64,000 bases of DNA from Ianthella basta (lineage: Eukaryota > Porifera > Demospongiae > Verongiida > Ianthellidae), in NCBI GenBank assembly GCA_964019415.1, contig OZ025884.1, positions 3,789,193-3,853,192 of the forward strand, written 5' to 3'. Within the stretch, counting starts at the first letter, position 1. Each line of letters starts with the position of its first letter. This document shows, piece after piece, positions 11,892-24,613 of the stretch. The translations under genes were made by a program, and so were the position numbers. Under the pieces are notes generated by a model. That model was not told the origin of the DNA. It saw only the letters and a list, made by a program, of their open reading frames with translations, and did no database searches.

Positions 11892-12066
11892 CGTTGAACC
11901 TGTCTAAGATGGGCACTGTGTTAGGCAGCCACCTCTCTAAAGCAGACAGTCACACTGGTCCCAAATAGCATTAAAGCATTGCAATCTACCTCTGTAGAGC
12001 AGCCACCTCTCTATAAAGGTTAGTGATAGCTGGCTCAAAGGTGGCTGTCTTAGACAGGTTTCACTG
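11892..12066. mobile_element. Small MITE with pogo/Tigger-like ends
   Basis: The right end, read inward, is CAGTGAAACCTGTCTAAGAC. The left end is a slightly mutated version (cgttgaacctgtctaagat). TA flanks both sides (11890-11891 and 12067-12068). Internal sequences such as cagccacctctct pair across the element. The CAGTG(G/A)AACC end is shared with the Tigger-like elements in copy C, so it may have been mobilised by the same transposase type. It is about 175 bp and carries no coding sequence. Confidence 0.7.
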
Positions 12067-12133
12067 TACATACTCCAGATTCTGTTGGATGATCTGTATA
12101 TACAATAGCAAACATTTTCTTTGTCTACCACTG

Positions 12134-12250
12134 ATATCGATTAATGTGCAACAATTGAACCATGTTCTCAAAACTGTCACAACAATCCTGGTTCCTACGC
12201 ATGCAGCTGTAGAGATGGGTACAGATTAACGGGTCCAACAGAATGCATAG
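12134..12250 (+). pseudogene. Copy B calcium-binding EGF exon with stop and lost acceptor
   Basis: The segment is the counterpart of copy C 45200-45316. The acceptor CAG reads CTG and the fourth codon, Glu in copy C, is TAA (12142-12144). The remainder still encodes [15 protein letters not shown]. Confidence 0.85.
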
Positions 12251-12471
12251 GTAAGCTGCATTAATACTGGTAATGTTTGGAATAAAATTGTATTTTGTAA
12301 TTAGGGATAGAGATAGAAAAATGATAAAAGTATAGGTTGACCTCTTCTTTGTCATTCCTACTGTGGCATTTAATTCTGAACTCACGTGAATGATATTATA
12401 TATGATTGTTCACTATTGTTAAATATGGATTTATTGCCCTACTAGCAGCCAAACATTCCTTCAATGTCCAG

Positions 12472-12594
12472 ATATTGATGAGTGTGAAGAGGGAACTCAT
12501 AGCTGCCAGGACAACTGTCAGAACACCATAGGAAGCTATACATGCTTCTGCAACCAGGGTTGCATTCTGAGTGCCAATCTGCACGATTGTGAGA
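12472..12594 (+). pseudogene. Copy B calcium-binding EGF exon
   Basis: The 123-nt exon encodes [19 protein letters not shown], then [20 protein letters not shown], matching copy C 45533-45655. Splice sites look intact. Confidence 0.75.
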
Positions 12595-13252
12595 GTAAGT
12601 GTTTGTACATGAACATGGCTCAGTGAAGGTGTAGTATGCATGTGTGTGAATACAATGTGGTGTCATAATAATTCTGCTGAAACACAGTATCTTGAAGTTC
12701 CTTAATTGGCCTTTTTATGGGCTGTTGCAATTGCATACTGTGATCTCATTGTGTGCCTTCATGTATTACTTAAAACATACGTAGTGCAAAATACACAGCA
12801 TTGTTCATAGTGTTATTAAATTGTTACTATAAGGATACAGTGAGATGATTGGCAGCGTGTTAAATTATCACCAACTGGTAATCTCTCAGCTTTGCCTAAT
12901 TTTCTACTTAAAAACTCTTTGGCACATCTAGCTCATGAAATGCCAACACCTAACAAGCCTGATGTTATAACTTGACAGAAATGACTGATTGATATTCTAT
13001 TGTATTATCTGGCATTTTACTATGGGATTAGTTTGCATTTTTCAGACATATTGGTTCTGGTTTGTTTCTATCTTTTGGTTGACTTTAAAACCAGATTGTG
13101 AGCCCCTCTTGGAGAAAAGGGTAAAAAATCATAGTGCGACCCCTCAACTGCACACTTTCAGCCTCCATTTTACACTCTCTGTAACCTTTGCTAAACACCA
13201 TAGTATTGGACTTGCTCCAGTTTATCACCTGATCATGCCTCTTCGTATGCAT

Positions 13253-14012
13253 CATTTTTGGGGCACCAAAGTTGTCCCCATATCGTTTTCAGATTTAGGT
13301 ATTCGTATGGCTTCATGTGCGTATGTATAATATTTGTCATTGCAAATGGTGACACTCATGTCACAAAGCTTCACAAAGCTTCACAAAGCTTAAAATCATC
13401 TCTAATGGCGTTTCGAGATGTGTTCAAGAACATGTGTTAATAGAGTGATACTCGTAAAAAGCTTAATGAAAGACGCTTTTGCGAGATACAGCTTCAATTA
13501 TCATGGAAAGGTGTTGTAAAATATAAAATTTGCTTGGATCAAAATCATCTTCTTTGTATTTCACTATATATCCAAAGAAAGCAAAGTCTTTGTAGAACAT
13601 GTTTAAGTAATAGTATTGTAGTAGAAAGCTTACTTATTCCCCTGCGATGTACATCCCCAAATACAACAGAAGTTGAACAACCCGTTGGCCTATGAAAGAC
13701 AATGAAATCATGGCATTACCACTTAGGGTAGCCTTTTAGCCAGCACACTCCTACTCCAGGCACAAAGGAACATGTACATCCTCATTCATAATGTTATGTA
13801 GATCAGAAAGCACCAGCAAAGCATTTTGACGGTTTGGTAGGGGTGCTTTTACTGGATGGCTCAACAGTCTATGGCATTGTGATGTATCTTTCAAGCCACC
13901 AGCAATGCTGCATCCCCAACTATCTGCACTATTGAACATACATAGGGGCTAGCAAGTAGTTCAAGTTCAAGGGCACCCGGCGCCCCGCGAGTTTTTAAAC
14001 TTGAAATACTTG
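13253..14012. repeat. Insertion in copy B intron relative to copy C (dispersed repeat)
   Basis: Copy C runs directly from catatgcatcattt to ttatacaaatgtgtgcag, whereas copy B has about 760 extra bases between these. The insert contains gtattcgtatggcttc, also found near 60776, and a gatacagcttcaattatcat segment related to 60976-60999. It therefore appears to carry a dispersed repeat. A short cttcacaaag triplet repeat lies near 13365-13390. No coding sequence is recognised. Confidence 0.55.
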
Positions 14013-14459
14013 TTATTATACAAATGTGTGCAGTTACAGTTAAATGTACTTGACATCAGGTTGCACTCATGCTCCATAAATGTGAAACTGGAGATGCAGA
14101 TCTCCATCAAGCAACCACACTGAAGTAAGAACTGACATATAAAATTTAACACATTGCTTGCATCATTAAATGCCATTTGGCATCATTTGTGTTTGATGGG
14201 TCAGTTTCTACTTCTGGATCAATTTATTCATTGGCCAACCTACTTTGAAACGTCATGATAACATTGTACACAAACTGAAGGTGTAGCATGATGCCACACA
14301 GCAGAATCACAGTATGGGAATTAGGGGTAGCTGCCTAAAGATCTTGCAATGCCACAACTTTACAAGCATGCTCTGTTGTCATAGCTGGTGTGACGTTACA
14401 TTTGTCTTATATTGCATACAATATATTTTACTATTACTACTTTCCCTTTTCCTTTACAG

Positions 14460-16914
14460 AGTTTAATCTGCCTTCTGTCACAATTCCACCTGTGACAGTT
14501 GATGATAACTTCATTAACACAATTTGAGGCACTCTCAATACATGTAGCAATGGTGCGCTTTGAACTTGTATGAATACCATCTTCAGTGAACTGGAAAACC
14601 TTGAATTTGGCCAGATGCTAGTTACCACTGAAGACAATTTCATTTGTTTTAATTTTGCTAATGCTAATATTCCCGTGTCTGACATCATTCTTGCCTTGTT
14701 TGGAACAGATGCTCAGAGTGTCGCACTACCATTTCCTGCCAACCCGAACAAGATTTCATACAATTGTACATCACAAGAAGTACATGCAGAAACAGCTCAG
14801 ACTGGAGGCATGCTGGATCTATTCAGAGGTTATCTGTCTGTGTCCACTCTAGATCTTACCCTCAAAGTAACTGTAACCAACATACTACAATCACCTGAAA
14901 TGACATACTTGGAAGTGTCTGGGTGCTGGACCATCGGTGGAAAGCAGTTTTATGTGTGGGTTGAAATGACAACATCACAATGGAACTTTGAGGCTCAGTT
15001 AGTCCTTGAGGAAGACGTTGATCTTATTCAGTTTCTGGCTTCTGCTGTTGGCCAGGATATTCAGAATGGACCTTTTGGTAATGTTATCTTCCTCACTGAT
15101 ATACGCATTAAAGGCATGTATGACACAGTAAGCCTGATCATTACAATTGTACTACAAGGAAACCATTGTATTCAGGATTGGTTTGAACAGACAGTTTGCA
15201 TATTTATCCGTCATGAGCTTGTCAATGTGGGACGGAGATCAGTTGAAGTAGCAATCATCTCAGATTGTGAGAATGCCGGTTTAAATTTGCACTTTGGTGG
15301 CCTTGTTCAGGATGTCACTGGATTTGATATCAGTGGAACACGTACCCTTTCTGGCCAATCTGATGCTACCTAACTTTCATTTGATATACAATACAGAGAA
15401 TTTTCCCTTTGAAGCTGTTGAACGGTTAGGATTTGAACTCCCTGAACTGAGCATGGCCTTTGATTATACTGGCTTCAAAGTGGTTTTTGAATTTGGCATT
15501 GAAGGGCTAGTAGAGGTGCAGTGGATCTTCCGTTTTGAGAGTGGCAGAGTGGTTTTTGAGCCACTTGAGCCTGGTACTGGCTTCAAGATTGGTGATATAC
15601 TTCATTCCATATCCAGTGCACTCACCCGCCAAATGTTGATCTCTTTGATCTGGATCAATCTCTTTGGCAATTGGATAGTAGCGGTGGCACTCTGACTATT
15701 GAAGCTGGAGCGATGGACTTTAGATTGGGATCTCTTACCTTGTCCTCTGCATCACTGCAAATAAGAATTTCACCCACTACTTTCAGTTTGGGAATTGAAG
15801 CTAGTTTGGATTTACAAACTCCACCTGTAACTCTAACTGGAGCTCTTAGGCTGAAGCTGCCCAGTTTGTCAGTTGCTTTGGAAATGGCCCTATCTGGCTG
15901 CTGGGAGAATGCATTTGGCATTTCCATCCTAGACATATGCGACCTATTCTTGGCTGTTACTCTTACTCCTGGAGCACCTGTTCCTGGGATTGCATTTGGT
16001 GGCAGAGTACGTGTTGGCCTCGTGCAATGTTACTAGTTGGAAGCCACAGAATATATTGGCTTAGGTTCCCCTGTACCTGAAGACAACTTTTTCTATGCTG
16101 AAATGGGTCCACTGACTCTGCAAAGGGTGTTGGATATGTTCTGTGTTTCATTCACCCTCCCTTCATTCCTTGCAGACACTGGGTATATCCAGAAGGATTT
16201 CAAGTATTCTTTGCACTAGCTGATGTAACCATATCATCCATTTCATTGTTCATTCCAAGTGGATTTTACTACAGAGGAACATTAAACTTTTTTGGTTTTA
16301 CAATTTTTGCAGACATTGTACTGGATCCACCCAGACTGATAGACATTATCTGTAGGTTGAGCCCACTCTGCCTTGCAGGAGGTTTGCTGGCAATGTATGA
16401 ATCTAGATCTCGTGCTGTTACATCCAGAGGACCTTTCCTTGAAGTCTACATTTCTACTCCAATAGTTAGGGCAAATGCCTCCGGGTATGTCAACTTGTTT
16501 GGTATTGAAGCTGAAGGGATACTGGTAGTATCCAATACTGGGTTTGAGGTTTCTGTTTATGGTAACCTCTTTGGTGTGTTGGAGGCAGAGCTTACCGCAT
16601 ATGCTAGTATTGGCAATCTACTTGATTCAGAGTTTCGTGTTTCAGGAAGGCTCAGAATTAGTATCCTTAAGGCAATTGAAGACGCTGTTGTGGGTGTAAT
16701 ACGTGAAGCTGCTGAAGGTGCTGAAAGAGCGATATTGAGAGCCCAAGAAAGCTAAGAGAAGGTGAAGTGGTGTTTGACAAAGCTGTTGAAGTTCTCAGAG
16801 CTGCTGAAAGTGAAGTCCGTGCGGCAAGATCAAAAGTGACTGATGCTTGGAATAAGCTAGATGGATTGAGGAGCAGTCTAGGTGCACTCTGCAAATTCCG
16901 GTCCTGTCCAGATG
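14460..16914 (+). pseudogene. Copy B giant exon, decayed
   Basis: The segment matches copy C 46697-49912. It has TGA codons at 14525 and 14561 where copy C has Arg and Cys codons, and a 4-base insertion near 15340. About 0.8 kb of copy C (roughly 47890-48685) is missing near 15665. There is also a TAG at 16034, a 2-base insertion near 16185 and a 1-base loss near 16750. Parts remain readable in different frames. Confidence 0.9.
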
Positions 16915-17300
16915 GTGAGCTTGTGTGTACGTAAAGAGCACTCTGTCACACTGTGTGTTTATGTGTATGACTGTATATGTCTGTGTGTGTGTTTAAATTC
17001 AATCATTAGAGTGCAGTGAATCAAATCAGAGAATAACCAGTAAGTAGGACAATTGTATAGTACTTGGTGGTCATCCACAAAGAAAAACCTATAATCAACA
17101 GATAAGTGTATGACAGGCAGATGATTTAATCTGTAGAGGACATTTTGCAATTCATTCTCCTTAATCCCTGTTACTTGTTCAGTGTTCCATTTTGTGTTTT
17201 CGCTTGAATTGTGAACAAACAACTGCACAAATAGATTCACAACTATACAAAATGAATTGTGCGGAAGTTATATAGAAATGGCATGTAGCACATTTCATTG
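16915..17300 (+). other. Remnant of copy B penultimate intron
   Basis: The sequence follows copies A and C from the gtgagc donor to catttcatt. The match then stops abruptly and minus-strand LINE sequence begins. Confidence 0.75.
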
Positions 17301-19860
17301 CGAAAAGCCAAGTCAAGCTGCATCCTTCGCTTGACATCATTTCCCTCCCCTAACAGTGCACCTATAGGGTCTTGATGTTCTGCCATTCTATTCCCTCTTT
17401 GCTCACGTGCACCCTCTGTGTCTTGTTTCTGTTGCAGTGCAAGTGTCATAGAGGTAATTTGATGTCCAATACTTCCATCACTTCTTCAAGATAGTCATGA
17501 CTGGTGGATACAAAGTCAATATCATCTGCATATTGCATCTCAGAGACCAAAGAGAGCTGCAGGTCCAGTGTTGGTGTGGCAGGGAACATTGGGCGTACTT
17601 CCTGCAGAGCCTTTTCAAAAGTAGTAGTGAATGCTACCAGCTAAAGCTGTCTCCCTGTGGGACCCCAACTGTTGACTGGAAGCATTGTCCACTTACTTCT
17701 CTAATTCTGACTAACAGAGTGGTATCAGCTAGTAGGGTGTGGGCTATCTGGTATGCATCCTTGTCTTCTCCACTTGCTGCCAGAAGGGATTCCAGATGAT
17801 AGTCTCTCTTGAGGGTGTATCAAATGCCCATGATAGATCTAAACACAAGAAATGGAATTCTATGTCTGTCAGTAGGGCCATCGAGCAGATCATGATCACC
17901 CTCTTGGCAAAGATTATGTCAGCACAGCTGCGGCCCTTTCTGAAACCAGCTTGGGTAGCAGGGATGTAGGAATTTGCGTAGGGACTGAATCTCTTGAGGA
18001 GGATGAGTGACAGTAGCTTCCAGATGCCTTTTAATAACACCACTGGTCTCAGGTTGGACAAAGGACCTCGTGGCTTGCTTGGCTTCTGAAGAGGAATGAG
18101 TGTGCCAGCTCGATGTCATTCAAGTGGATTTTGCCTTCTACAGCCGCATTCAGTAGGTTTGCAATCCACTGGGCTGTTTCGCTGTGAGCACACGCATACT
18201 TCAGAAGTTCATTGGGCACAGAGTCAGGCCCACATGCACAGATGTTCTTGAGCTTTGAGGCTGCATTTTTCACATCCATTTGAGTGATGGGATAACAGAG
18301 TTCAGTGCACACAGTGGAAAGCAGGGTTTGGTTGTCATGTTTGGAGCAAACAAAACTTTGAAGTGTGCAGTAAGCAGTGAGGCCTGCGTTTCAATGTTGT
18401 GTACTGTTCTACCTTCACTGTCATTGATGCTTACTCCAGATGTTGATCTGATGCCAAGAGCCCTGAGTGTAGCAAACATCTTGCACCCATCATCCTTGGC
18501 TGTTCCACCTCTTGAACTTTGGCCTCTAGTCTGTCTCTATCATTGCGCTTGAGAACAGATGTTAGTTCCCGTCGTTTGCTGTGTGTGTTGGCTCTAACTG
18601 CAGCCTACTGTTGTCTTGTGCATGCTGCATGTTCCTCAATGTCCAGCTTCTTTACTTCTTCCATTAACTGTTTCACCTCAGGATCAGATAGAGCAGAGCA
18701 TTGCCCACCTGTGAATGGTTGTCTAATCCCTACTTTCTCAGTGCCTATCTCCTGGAGAGAAGCCCCAAACTCTGTCCAGCTATAGACTCTGTGGGAGATC
18801 CAGCTGGCAACTGCTTGGACACTGAGTTTGCAAATGTTGTTTGAATCTCTGAATCATGTGCATGTAAGGCTGTGTTGATGGCTCTGTTCTTGGTCACATG
18901 CTTCCTCTGTCAGTACTTCTTTGGTGGCATGAGGTCCATTGTTACCAGTCAGTGATCACTAGGCAAAGCACACCCTGCCAATGAGTGGATGCTCTTCACA
19001 GATCGCTTGAATTGGTTGGAAATGGCAATGTAGTCGATCTGATTGTAGATAGGTATCAACTGCACTGTCTGAGCTGTGGTGGTATCCCTGTCATATGGTA
19101 ATGTGTCTAGAGGTGTGTTTGAAGAGGCTGTTGGCAATAATGAGATTGGAACGTTCACAGAAGCTTAGGAAAGCCTCTCCATTTTCATTGCGTTTCTCGT
19201 TTGACCAAGCACTGATACAAGAGTAGGTGTCATTATCGTGTCTCTTCCCAATCTTGGCATTCATATCCCCCATCAACAAGGTGGCAGCTCTTCGAGGGAT
19301 AGGTGCCACTGTGGCCTGTAGCTGTTCAAAGAAGTTCTCGCGTAGTCTCGGATCGGCTGTGAACCATGGGGTACTGGGTCCATAGGCAATAACGGTGCTA
19401 ATGGGGACATCTTGCTTACTAAATCTAAGGGTGACCACTGCCACTCTGTCACTGATGGACTTAGATGATTGTAGGTACGGCTGTAGTCTGGGGCCCACTA
19501 CAAAAGCCATTCCACCCCTCAGCGTGTGCAATATAGTGCCGCCTTGTGCCATCTTCGTAAGCCGTGACACTGCAACACTGCTTCCCTTCTGGTCTCCTGC
19601 AGTGCCAGGATGTCCAGCTTGTAGTGCTCAAAGTCTAGGCCCAGTTGTTCTAACTTAAAGTTTGACGAAAGTCTTCGGCAGTTGTGAGTAGCAAATAGTA
19701 GGGGACGAGCACAACGAGAGAAGAGATGTTGAGTCGAAGACTTCAGGACAAAGCCTGGCTGTGTCAAGGCCGAGATTGAAATTCCCGCCATTTTAAGACT
19801 GTGCTTGCACCATTCATGAATGATTGCAAGGCCCACTTGATTGCATGTACAGAGCATGCA
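17301..19860 (-). mobile_element. Degraded APE-type LINE remnant
   Basis: Read on the minus strand from about 19860, the segment first encodes an APE/EEP endonuclease. Its start is LLFATHNCRRLSSNF, then DILALQETRR (about 19600-19680), then LLMGDMNAKIG (near 19260). RT segments follow: GPDSVPNELLKYA (18210-18240), LRPVVLLKGIWKLLS, QAGFRKGRSCADI (near 17940) and a C-box YADDIDFVSTSH near 17500-17535. The frame shifts repeatedly, so it is inactive. The 3' end is cut at about 17301, where copy B intron sequence begins. The clade is not decided; APE-bearing CR1/L2/RTE-like groups fit. Confidence 0.8.
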
Positions 19861-21262
19861 TGTGCGTGTCAGTCTCTGTGTGGTTCAAACAGGTAGATAT
19901 GCGTACGTTAGATGTACATTTGGCTGAAAGAATTCCTTGTAGAAGGCACAAAAGAGGTGAAATTTGTCTTCAAAACCCTTTTGCTGGCATACTTCCAATA
20001 ACAACTGCTCCTAATTGCAGTACACTTTATAGCCAGGCTGGTTAAAGTGATCCTTATGGCAGTGAATGACATTGTCTATTGCTGACAATAGGAATTGGAG
20101 AAGTATGAAAATGCCTCTTGATGAGACAGGATTGAACTGTTTTGGCATCCTACAATGGCATGGAAGATGGGCTCTTCAACATGAACAGATTCTGTTAACA
20201 TATAATTACTTCTCCCCAAAAAATTGTTATGCAGTGTGTTTATGCCATTGCACTTTTACCTCCTACTGATGAAAGAGGAACAATGCAAATCAGATGCAAT
20301 TCTTTGTAGAGAAAGGCTTCTTAAGTTCAAAGGCACTCTAAAAGGTATTTGAATAAATTTGTAGTCTACTTGGCATGGCACCATTGCTAAGAGCACCATT
20401 GCTATAAGCACTAGCTTATAATTAAACGCAGCTGCTTGCTGTGCTCTGAGGGTAGCTAGCTCTGTAATCAATACTTAACTATGTAGGTATTACTGCATTT
20501 TCTTTTCTGTGTCAGGCCCAAAAAAGTGGTAGTGCCAAAGCCCTACTAGCCCTACGGCTTCCTACGGTTCTGATGATCTGGAAATGTTTAGACTCTTGTT
20601 TCAACACAGCTGTGTTAGCATGTTACTTATAGCATGGCTTTGTATATAATGTAAGGTAGATTAACTCATAACTTTTGTGTGTAAATCTTTGCAGGGACCG
20701 AAGATGAGGAGACACAGACAAGCTTTAGGAATAACATCTAAAGCACTAGTTTGCATGAAGCTCAGGTGTAACTGTTCTTATGATTGGAGCTTTTTTCATC
20801 AAGATCTAGTATGACCCTACTTGCTGAATTCAATAACTGACAATAGTGAGTGCCGGGATGCTGTATACACGTGAGTCGCATTGCACAGAGTATAACTGCT
20901 TTAGTTGTAGAAATCGCGGATTAACCAGATTGGTTTTAACTCTAAAAGTCACATGTGGCCACCATCTTGGATCATTACGTCAGCCCATGCACAATGTACA
21001 AGTAGCACTGCCTATTAATCATATAAGATCTGTAAAGCACACATGTGTCTGTACAACCACTACAGGAGTCATTATATCTAAATGCTAGGACTATACCAAT
21101 CCCACATGCACATTGTACTGTTTAGCAGGACATGCGTTCACTTGGATCTTGCAACTAAGGTGCATCTTGCTTCCAGGCCTATTTTTCCCAGCCAAGGAAC
21201 AGAAATGCCAGGCTAAATGCCCCCAGCAAGTGTCCCTTGTCGTTGCCATTTGCAGTGAATTT
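19861..21262. other. Spacer, no gene recognised
   Basis: The sequence is AT-rich with short open frames lacking recognisable motifs. I see no exon with the codon pattern or splice sites of the neighbouring genes. Confidence 0.4.
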
Positions 21263-21271
21263 AGGCACAAA

Positions 21272-21954
21272 TAGCCTCGTTCCCAGGCCGTTCGCGTTAA
21301 TTAGTGCGTGGGCGGAATAGCCGGCCTGCACCGCTGTGCCCCCCCCCCAACTGGGGGGCGCCGGAAAACATCGTATATGATTCCGTATATCTATGTGAAA
21401 AAGAGTAGTAGGTTGACCGTGAAATGGCCAACAGGGAAACGCTGAGAACAGTCGGAACCGGACCAGTTTGTGTAGAAAATTACCGAAATTAATCAGTTCG
21501 CTCAGATCCTTCGATATGCGGTGCCAGTGATTTTCAAACACTGTGCACGGGACTGCCGTGAGGAAAGCAGTCTCGCTAACGTCGTCTGGATCTAATACGG
21601 CTCTCGGTAAGGCTGTGCGCCGACTATTGCATACATGCGAGGCTGTCTGACTCTCGGTCACATTCCAAAATAGTATTTCTCTGCTATTGTAAGCTGAGCC
21701 ATTTTGCCCCAGCCTGCTAGCTGCTACGTACAAGAGTGCAAATGAATATCCGCGGCGAGGAAGCTCCCAGAAGCCGCGCTCTTCGCGAAAGCCTTGCCCT
21801 ACGTCTTCTCTAAGGCAAGGTAGGCAAATGAGTAAGCTGAAGCTTTTACAAGCTAATGCTTCGCTGCAAAATCTTCGCGCATGCGCAAACAGTGGTTCCC
21901 AGGCCGTCCTTTCCGCCCCCGCTAATGAACTCGGACGGCCTGGGAACGAGGCTA
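21272..21954. mobile_element. MITE with TAGCCTCGTTCCCAGGCCGT ends and 9-bp duplication
   Basis: The left end TAGCCTCGTTCCCAGGCCGT faces its reverse complement at 21935-21954. The match continues imperfectly inward (gcgttaattagtgcg against the gctaatgaactcgg side). AGGCACAAA flanks both sides (21263-21271 and 21955-21963). It has a run of nine C at about 21341-21349. A long minus-strand open frame inside shows no family motif. The 9-bp duplication suggests a Mutator-like origin. Confidence 0.85.
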
Positions 21955-21963
21955 AGGCACAAA

Positions 21964-24600
21964 GTACAAGGAATTCATTGTTTCATGCTATCAGCTATTT
22001 GCGTAAGTTAAGCCTGGTAACAAGTGTTCAACAAATTGTTCAATCATTCTTATATGTGTAAGGAATACTTGTGGCAATGCTCACCGTGCTCACTCCTGCT
22101 GCTAGCTGAGTGCCACCAGTGGTAGGCTTACTCACACTTGGAGCACACATTTGCACCAGGTCAAACTACCTTGTATTGTGCAGTTGACAAACACCTTCCA
22201 GTCAGACTTCCTTCTCTGTATGTCCACCTAGCTAGCTATAGTGTGTGTGATTTGTAAAGAGATGACTTGCGCACAAGCTAAAGTACAAGCAGAATGCAAT
22301 GATGTCACATTTGGTGGCACTTGTGTGGCCCTTTATGTATACAAAGATATAGGTAAAGTCTGAATTTGACCTTAGACACACTCGTTGTCTACAGTTTGAA
22401 GCTTACGTGTCTATGGTGTGTCTAAACCTTGTGCACCTTCTGCTTGGCAATTCTGCTCCATTCTCCTCTTGTATGCACTTGCTCAACCGAAAGCCACTTG
22501 CATGCGCAATGTGTGTAATTATGCTGACCTCCTGTCTCTGCATTTGCTTGTGTCATCACAGTTCTTTGCACATCCTAGGGTGTGTAAGGACTTTGTATGT
22601 ATTTCACACTAGTTCTATGCAGGAAGCAAGAAGCCTGAATAGAATTCAAGTGCAACAGGAGTGTACATACATCATACAGCATGGTAGTTATCCCTATATA
22701 GAAACGTACAGTGCATTTCTTAACAGTTACTTTTATTTTGCAACGGATATGACTTCATTGTTTAATTGCATTCCATTCAGGCAGGTTGTAAGCCTATATT
22801 AGGATGTGCCCCTCCCTTGTGGGTGTGGCACCCCATCCTGGCTCCTAGTTGCTAGGTAACAACCCACAAGCGTAAACAAATCTGCTGGGTGGAGCCTGTT
22901 AGTGGTGGGAGTGACCCAAGAGTGGGGGCTGTGGAGTCCTTGTTTACTTAAGCCTAGCATAATGATATTCATAGTTTACTCACAGACGGACTTTTAGGCT
23001 TTGTTTGGCTGAGTGAGCATTTTAGTCATGTACCTGTATAACTATAGCTATGCTTGCTGTGGTATGCTTGCACAACCACAGCACATCTGTGGCCTATTTG
23101 TGTTTGAACAGAGACTAAGTAGAAATAGCAGGACATGGTGGGACTTGTTAACTGTGCTAATAGTGCTAGCTGTAGCATAACAGCCAGTTTTCATAGGACG
23201 TCCACCACTTTGGTGTCATAGCTAGTAAGCTCGTTGTGCATGGATGCACTTGATAGCTCATCTGCCCAAATTAAGACTTTCCAAAGCATAATATTATGTT
23301 TAGGGAAGAAATGTTAGCAGTATATATACATGTAGTGTGAAGTTGCAGCAATGCATCAGTAGTCATTTGCTGCTCGCTATACTACTGTAGATATGTACAT
23401 ATGTAGTGCTACATGCACATGCATATACATTCTGCGTGACAGATTAAGTCTGATTCTATTCCTGGCATGTATGAAGTCAGCTTTGTGTCCACACAGCCTT
23501 GAGGCACAGCCCACACATCACAAATGTATTATTTTTTTATTGGGACAACTTGAACAATCATGTATACATGGATGTAATTGTTAATTTCCAAGTGCATGCA
23601 CATATGTATAGTATATCTCAGGGGATGGTACTGTTCTGTTACTGTTGGATAATTGGGCCAGGTGCAATGTGAGCAGGCATGCACTTCAGCTGGACATAGT
23701 GTATACAATTATGCCATGCAGGTTTGCACATTTTGTTAATTCTGTATGTAGCATTCAGCCACAGACTTACGGTAGTACACACTTTACACAAGTCGCTGTG
23801 CTTATACATGCTGCTGCTATACCTGCATCTGGGTGGCAGGAGCCAGAACACACATGCGCATATATACGTACATGTGTGTGCGTGTGTGGAGGTCGACATT
23901 GACAATGCAGATCACACCACCTTGTGCATGCAGGCATCTTTGGTTGTTGACACAATACAAACATTTTAAGCATAATGCAGTGTCACAGATTGGCCACCTG
24001 CAGGCTATAACAGTATTCACAAGGTGCCGACTAATAATTTATTACGTGGGTGTATCCGGATCCTAGGCGGAGAGTATCTAGAGAGAAGCTGCTGGAGACT
24101 GCCAGTTCGCTGCAGTTTTGTTTACAGCCCCTTGGAACTACATGTGAGTGACACAGTGCAGATTACTTAATAAACAGTCGTGTAGGTTCGTCTGTGAAGC
24201 GAGAGCAACAAAAACGAAACCTACGTATTCTGTCTGAAGAGCATGGAGCGATCTGGTTTTGGCAATGATAAATCGGTGGGTTTAGGTGAAGATAATCATC
24301 AGCTATGGACGCTGTCACAAACAGGGCACGCTTTATCTGATGGCATGCAGACGTACAATCATATGAAGAGTATTGAATAGCTATGGATGTGAAGTGTCGC
24401 GAAATATATTTCGGGACAGCAGTGGCTCGCACATCGTGAGGCGCACGTATCTCCCCGCTTCAATATGCTGGGTGATTTTGCGTCCGTATTTTCACCCAGT
24501 GTAGCCTGTTCTTGTTGCTAAGTAGCAAGTAAACCCGTGACGATAGCTACTTGCGCCAGGGATTGTGTATTAGAGCAATCAGGCCCGTACGCAGCTCCAA
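21964..24600. other. Spacer, no gene recognised
   Basis: The stretch contains AT-rich and low-complexity DNA, including GT/CA-rich bits near 23870. No motif, exon or repeat pair that I can support is seen. Confidence 0.4.
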
Positions 24601-24613
24601 GACTGGGGGTGTC
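24601..24613 (+). repeat. Target-site duplication, 5' copy
   Basis: GACTGGGGGTGTC here recurs at 27983-27995 immediately after the A tail of the retrotransposon. Two preceding A bases also match but are ambiguous with the tail. Confidence 0.9.

Larger units (their letters stand above)
8159..16914 (+). pseudogene. Copy B of the EMI/EGF giant protein family (decayed)
   Basis: Copy B retains counterparts of exons 6-12 of copy C: 8159-8260, 9404-9526, 9600-9981, 10511-10627, 12134-12250, 12472-12594 and 14460-16914. The exons for the signal peptide, EMI domain and first two EGF repeats are absent upstream, where LINE sequence begins. The two C-terminal exons are absent downstream, where the shared intron stops at about 17300 and another LINE begins. 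Lesions include lost acceptors before 9600 (AG to AA) and 12134 (CAG to CTG). There are stops at 12142-12144, 14525-14527, 14561-14563 and 16034-16036. There are also indels near 15340, 15627, 16185 and 16750, a deletion of roughly 0.8 kb near 15665, and a foldback element inside one EGF exon. Exon lengths and phases otherwise match copy C, so it was once a normal gene. Confidence 0.9.

Noticed and set aside
21179-21733. 184-residue minus open frame
   Set aside because: It overlaps the end of a MITE with 9-bp duplications and reads through the poly-C tract; no family motif.
22407-22802. 131-residue plus open frame rich in Cys and Leu
   Set aside because: No Cys spacing of a known domain, no splice sites and no counterpart in the tandem copies.
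23645-24066. Overlapping short frames on both strands
   Set aside because: The stretch is rich in gcatgc/gtgtgt low-complexity DNA, with no motif in any frame.
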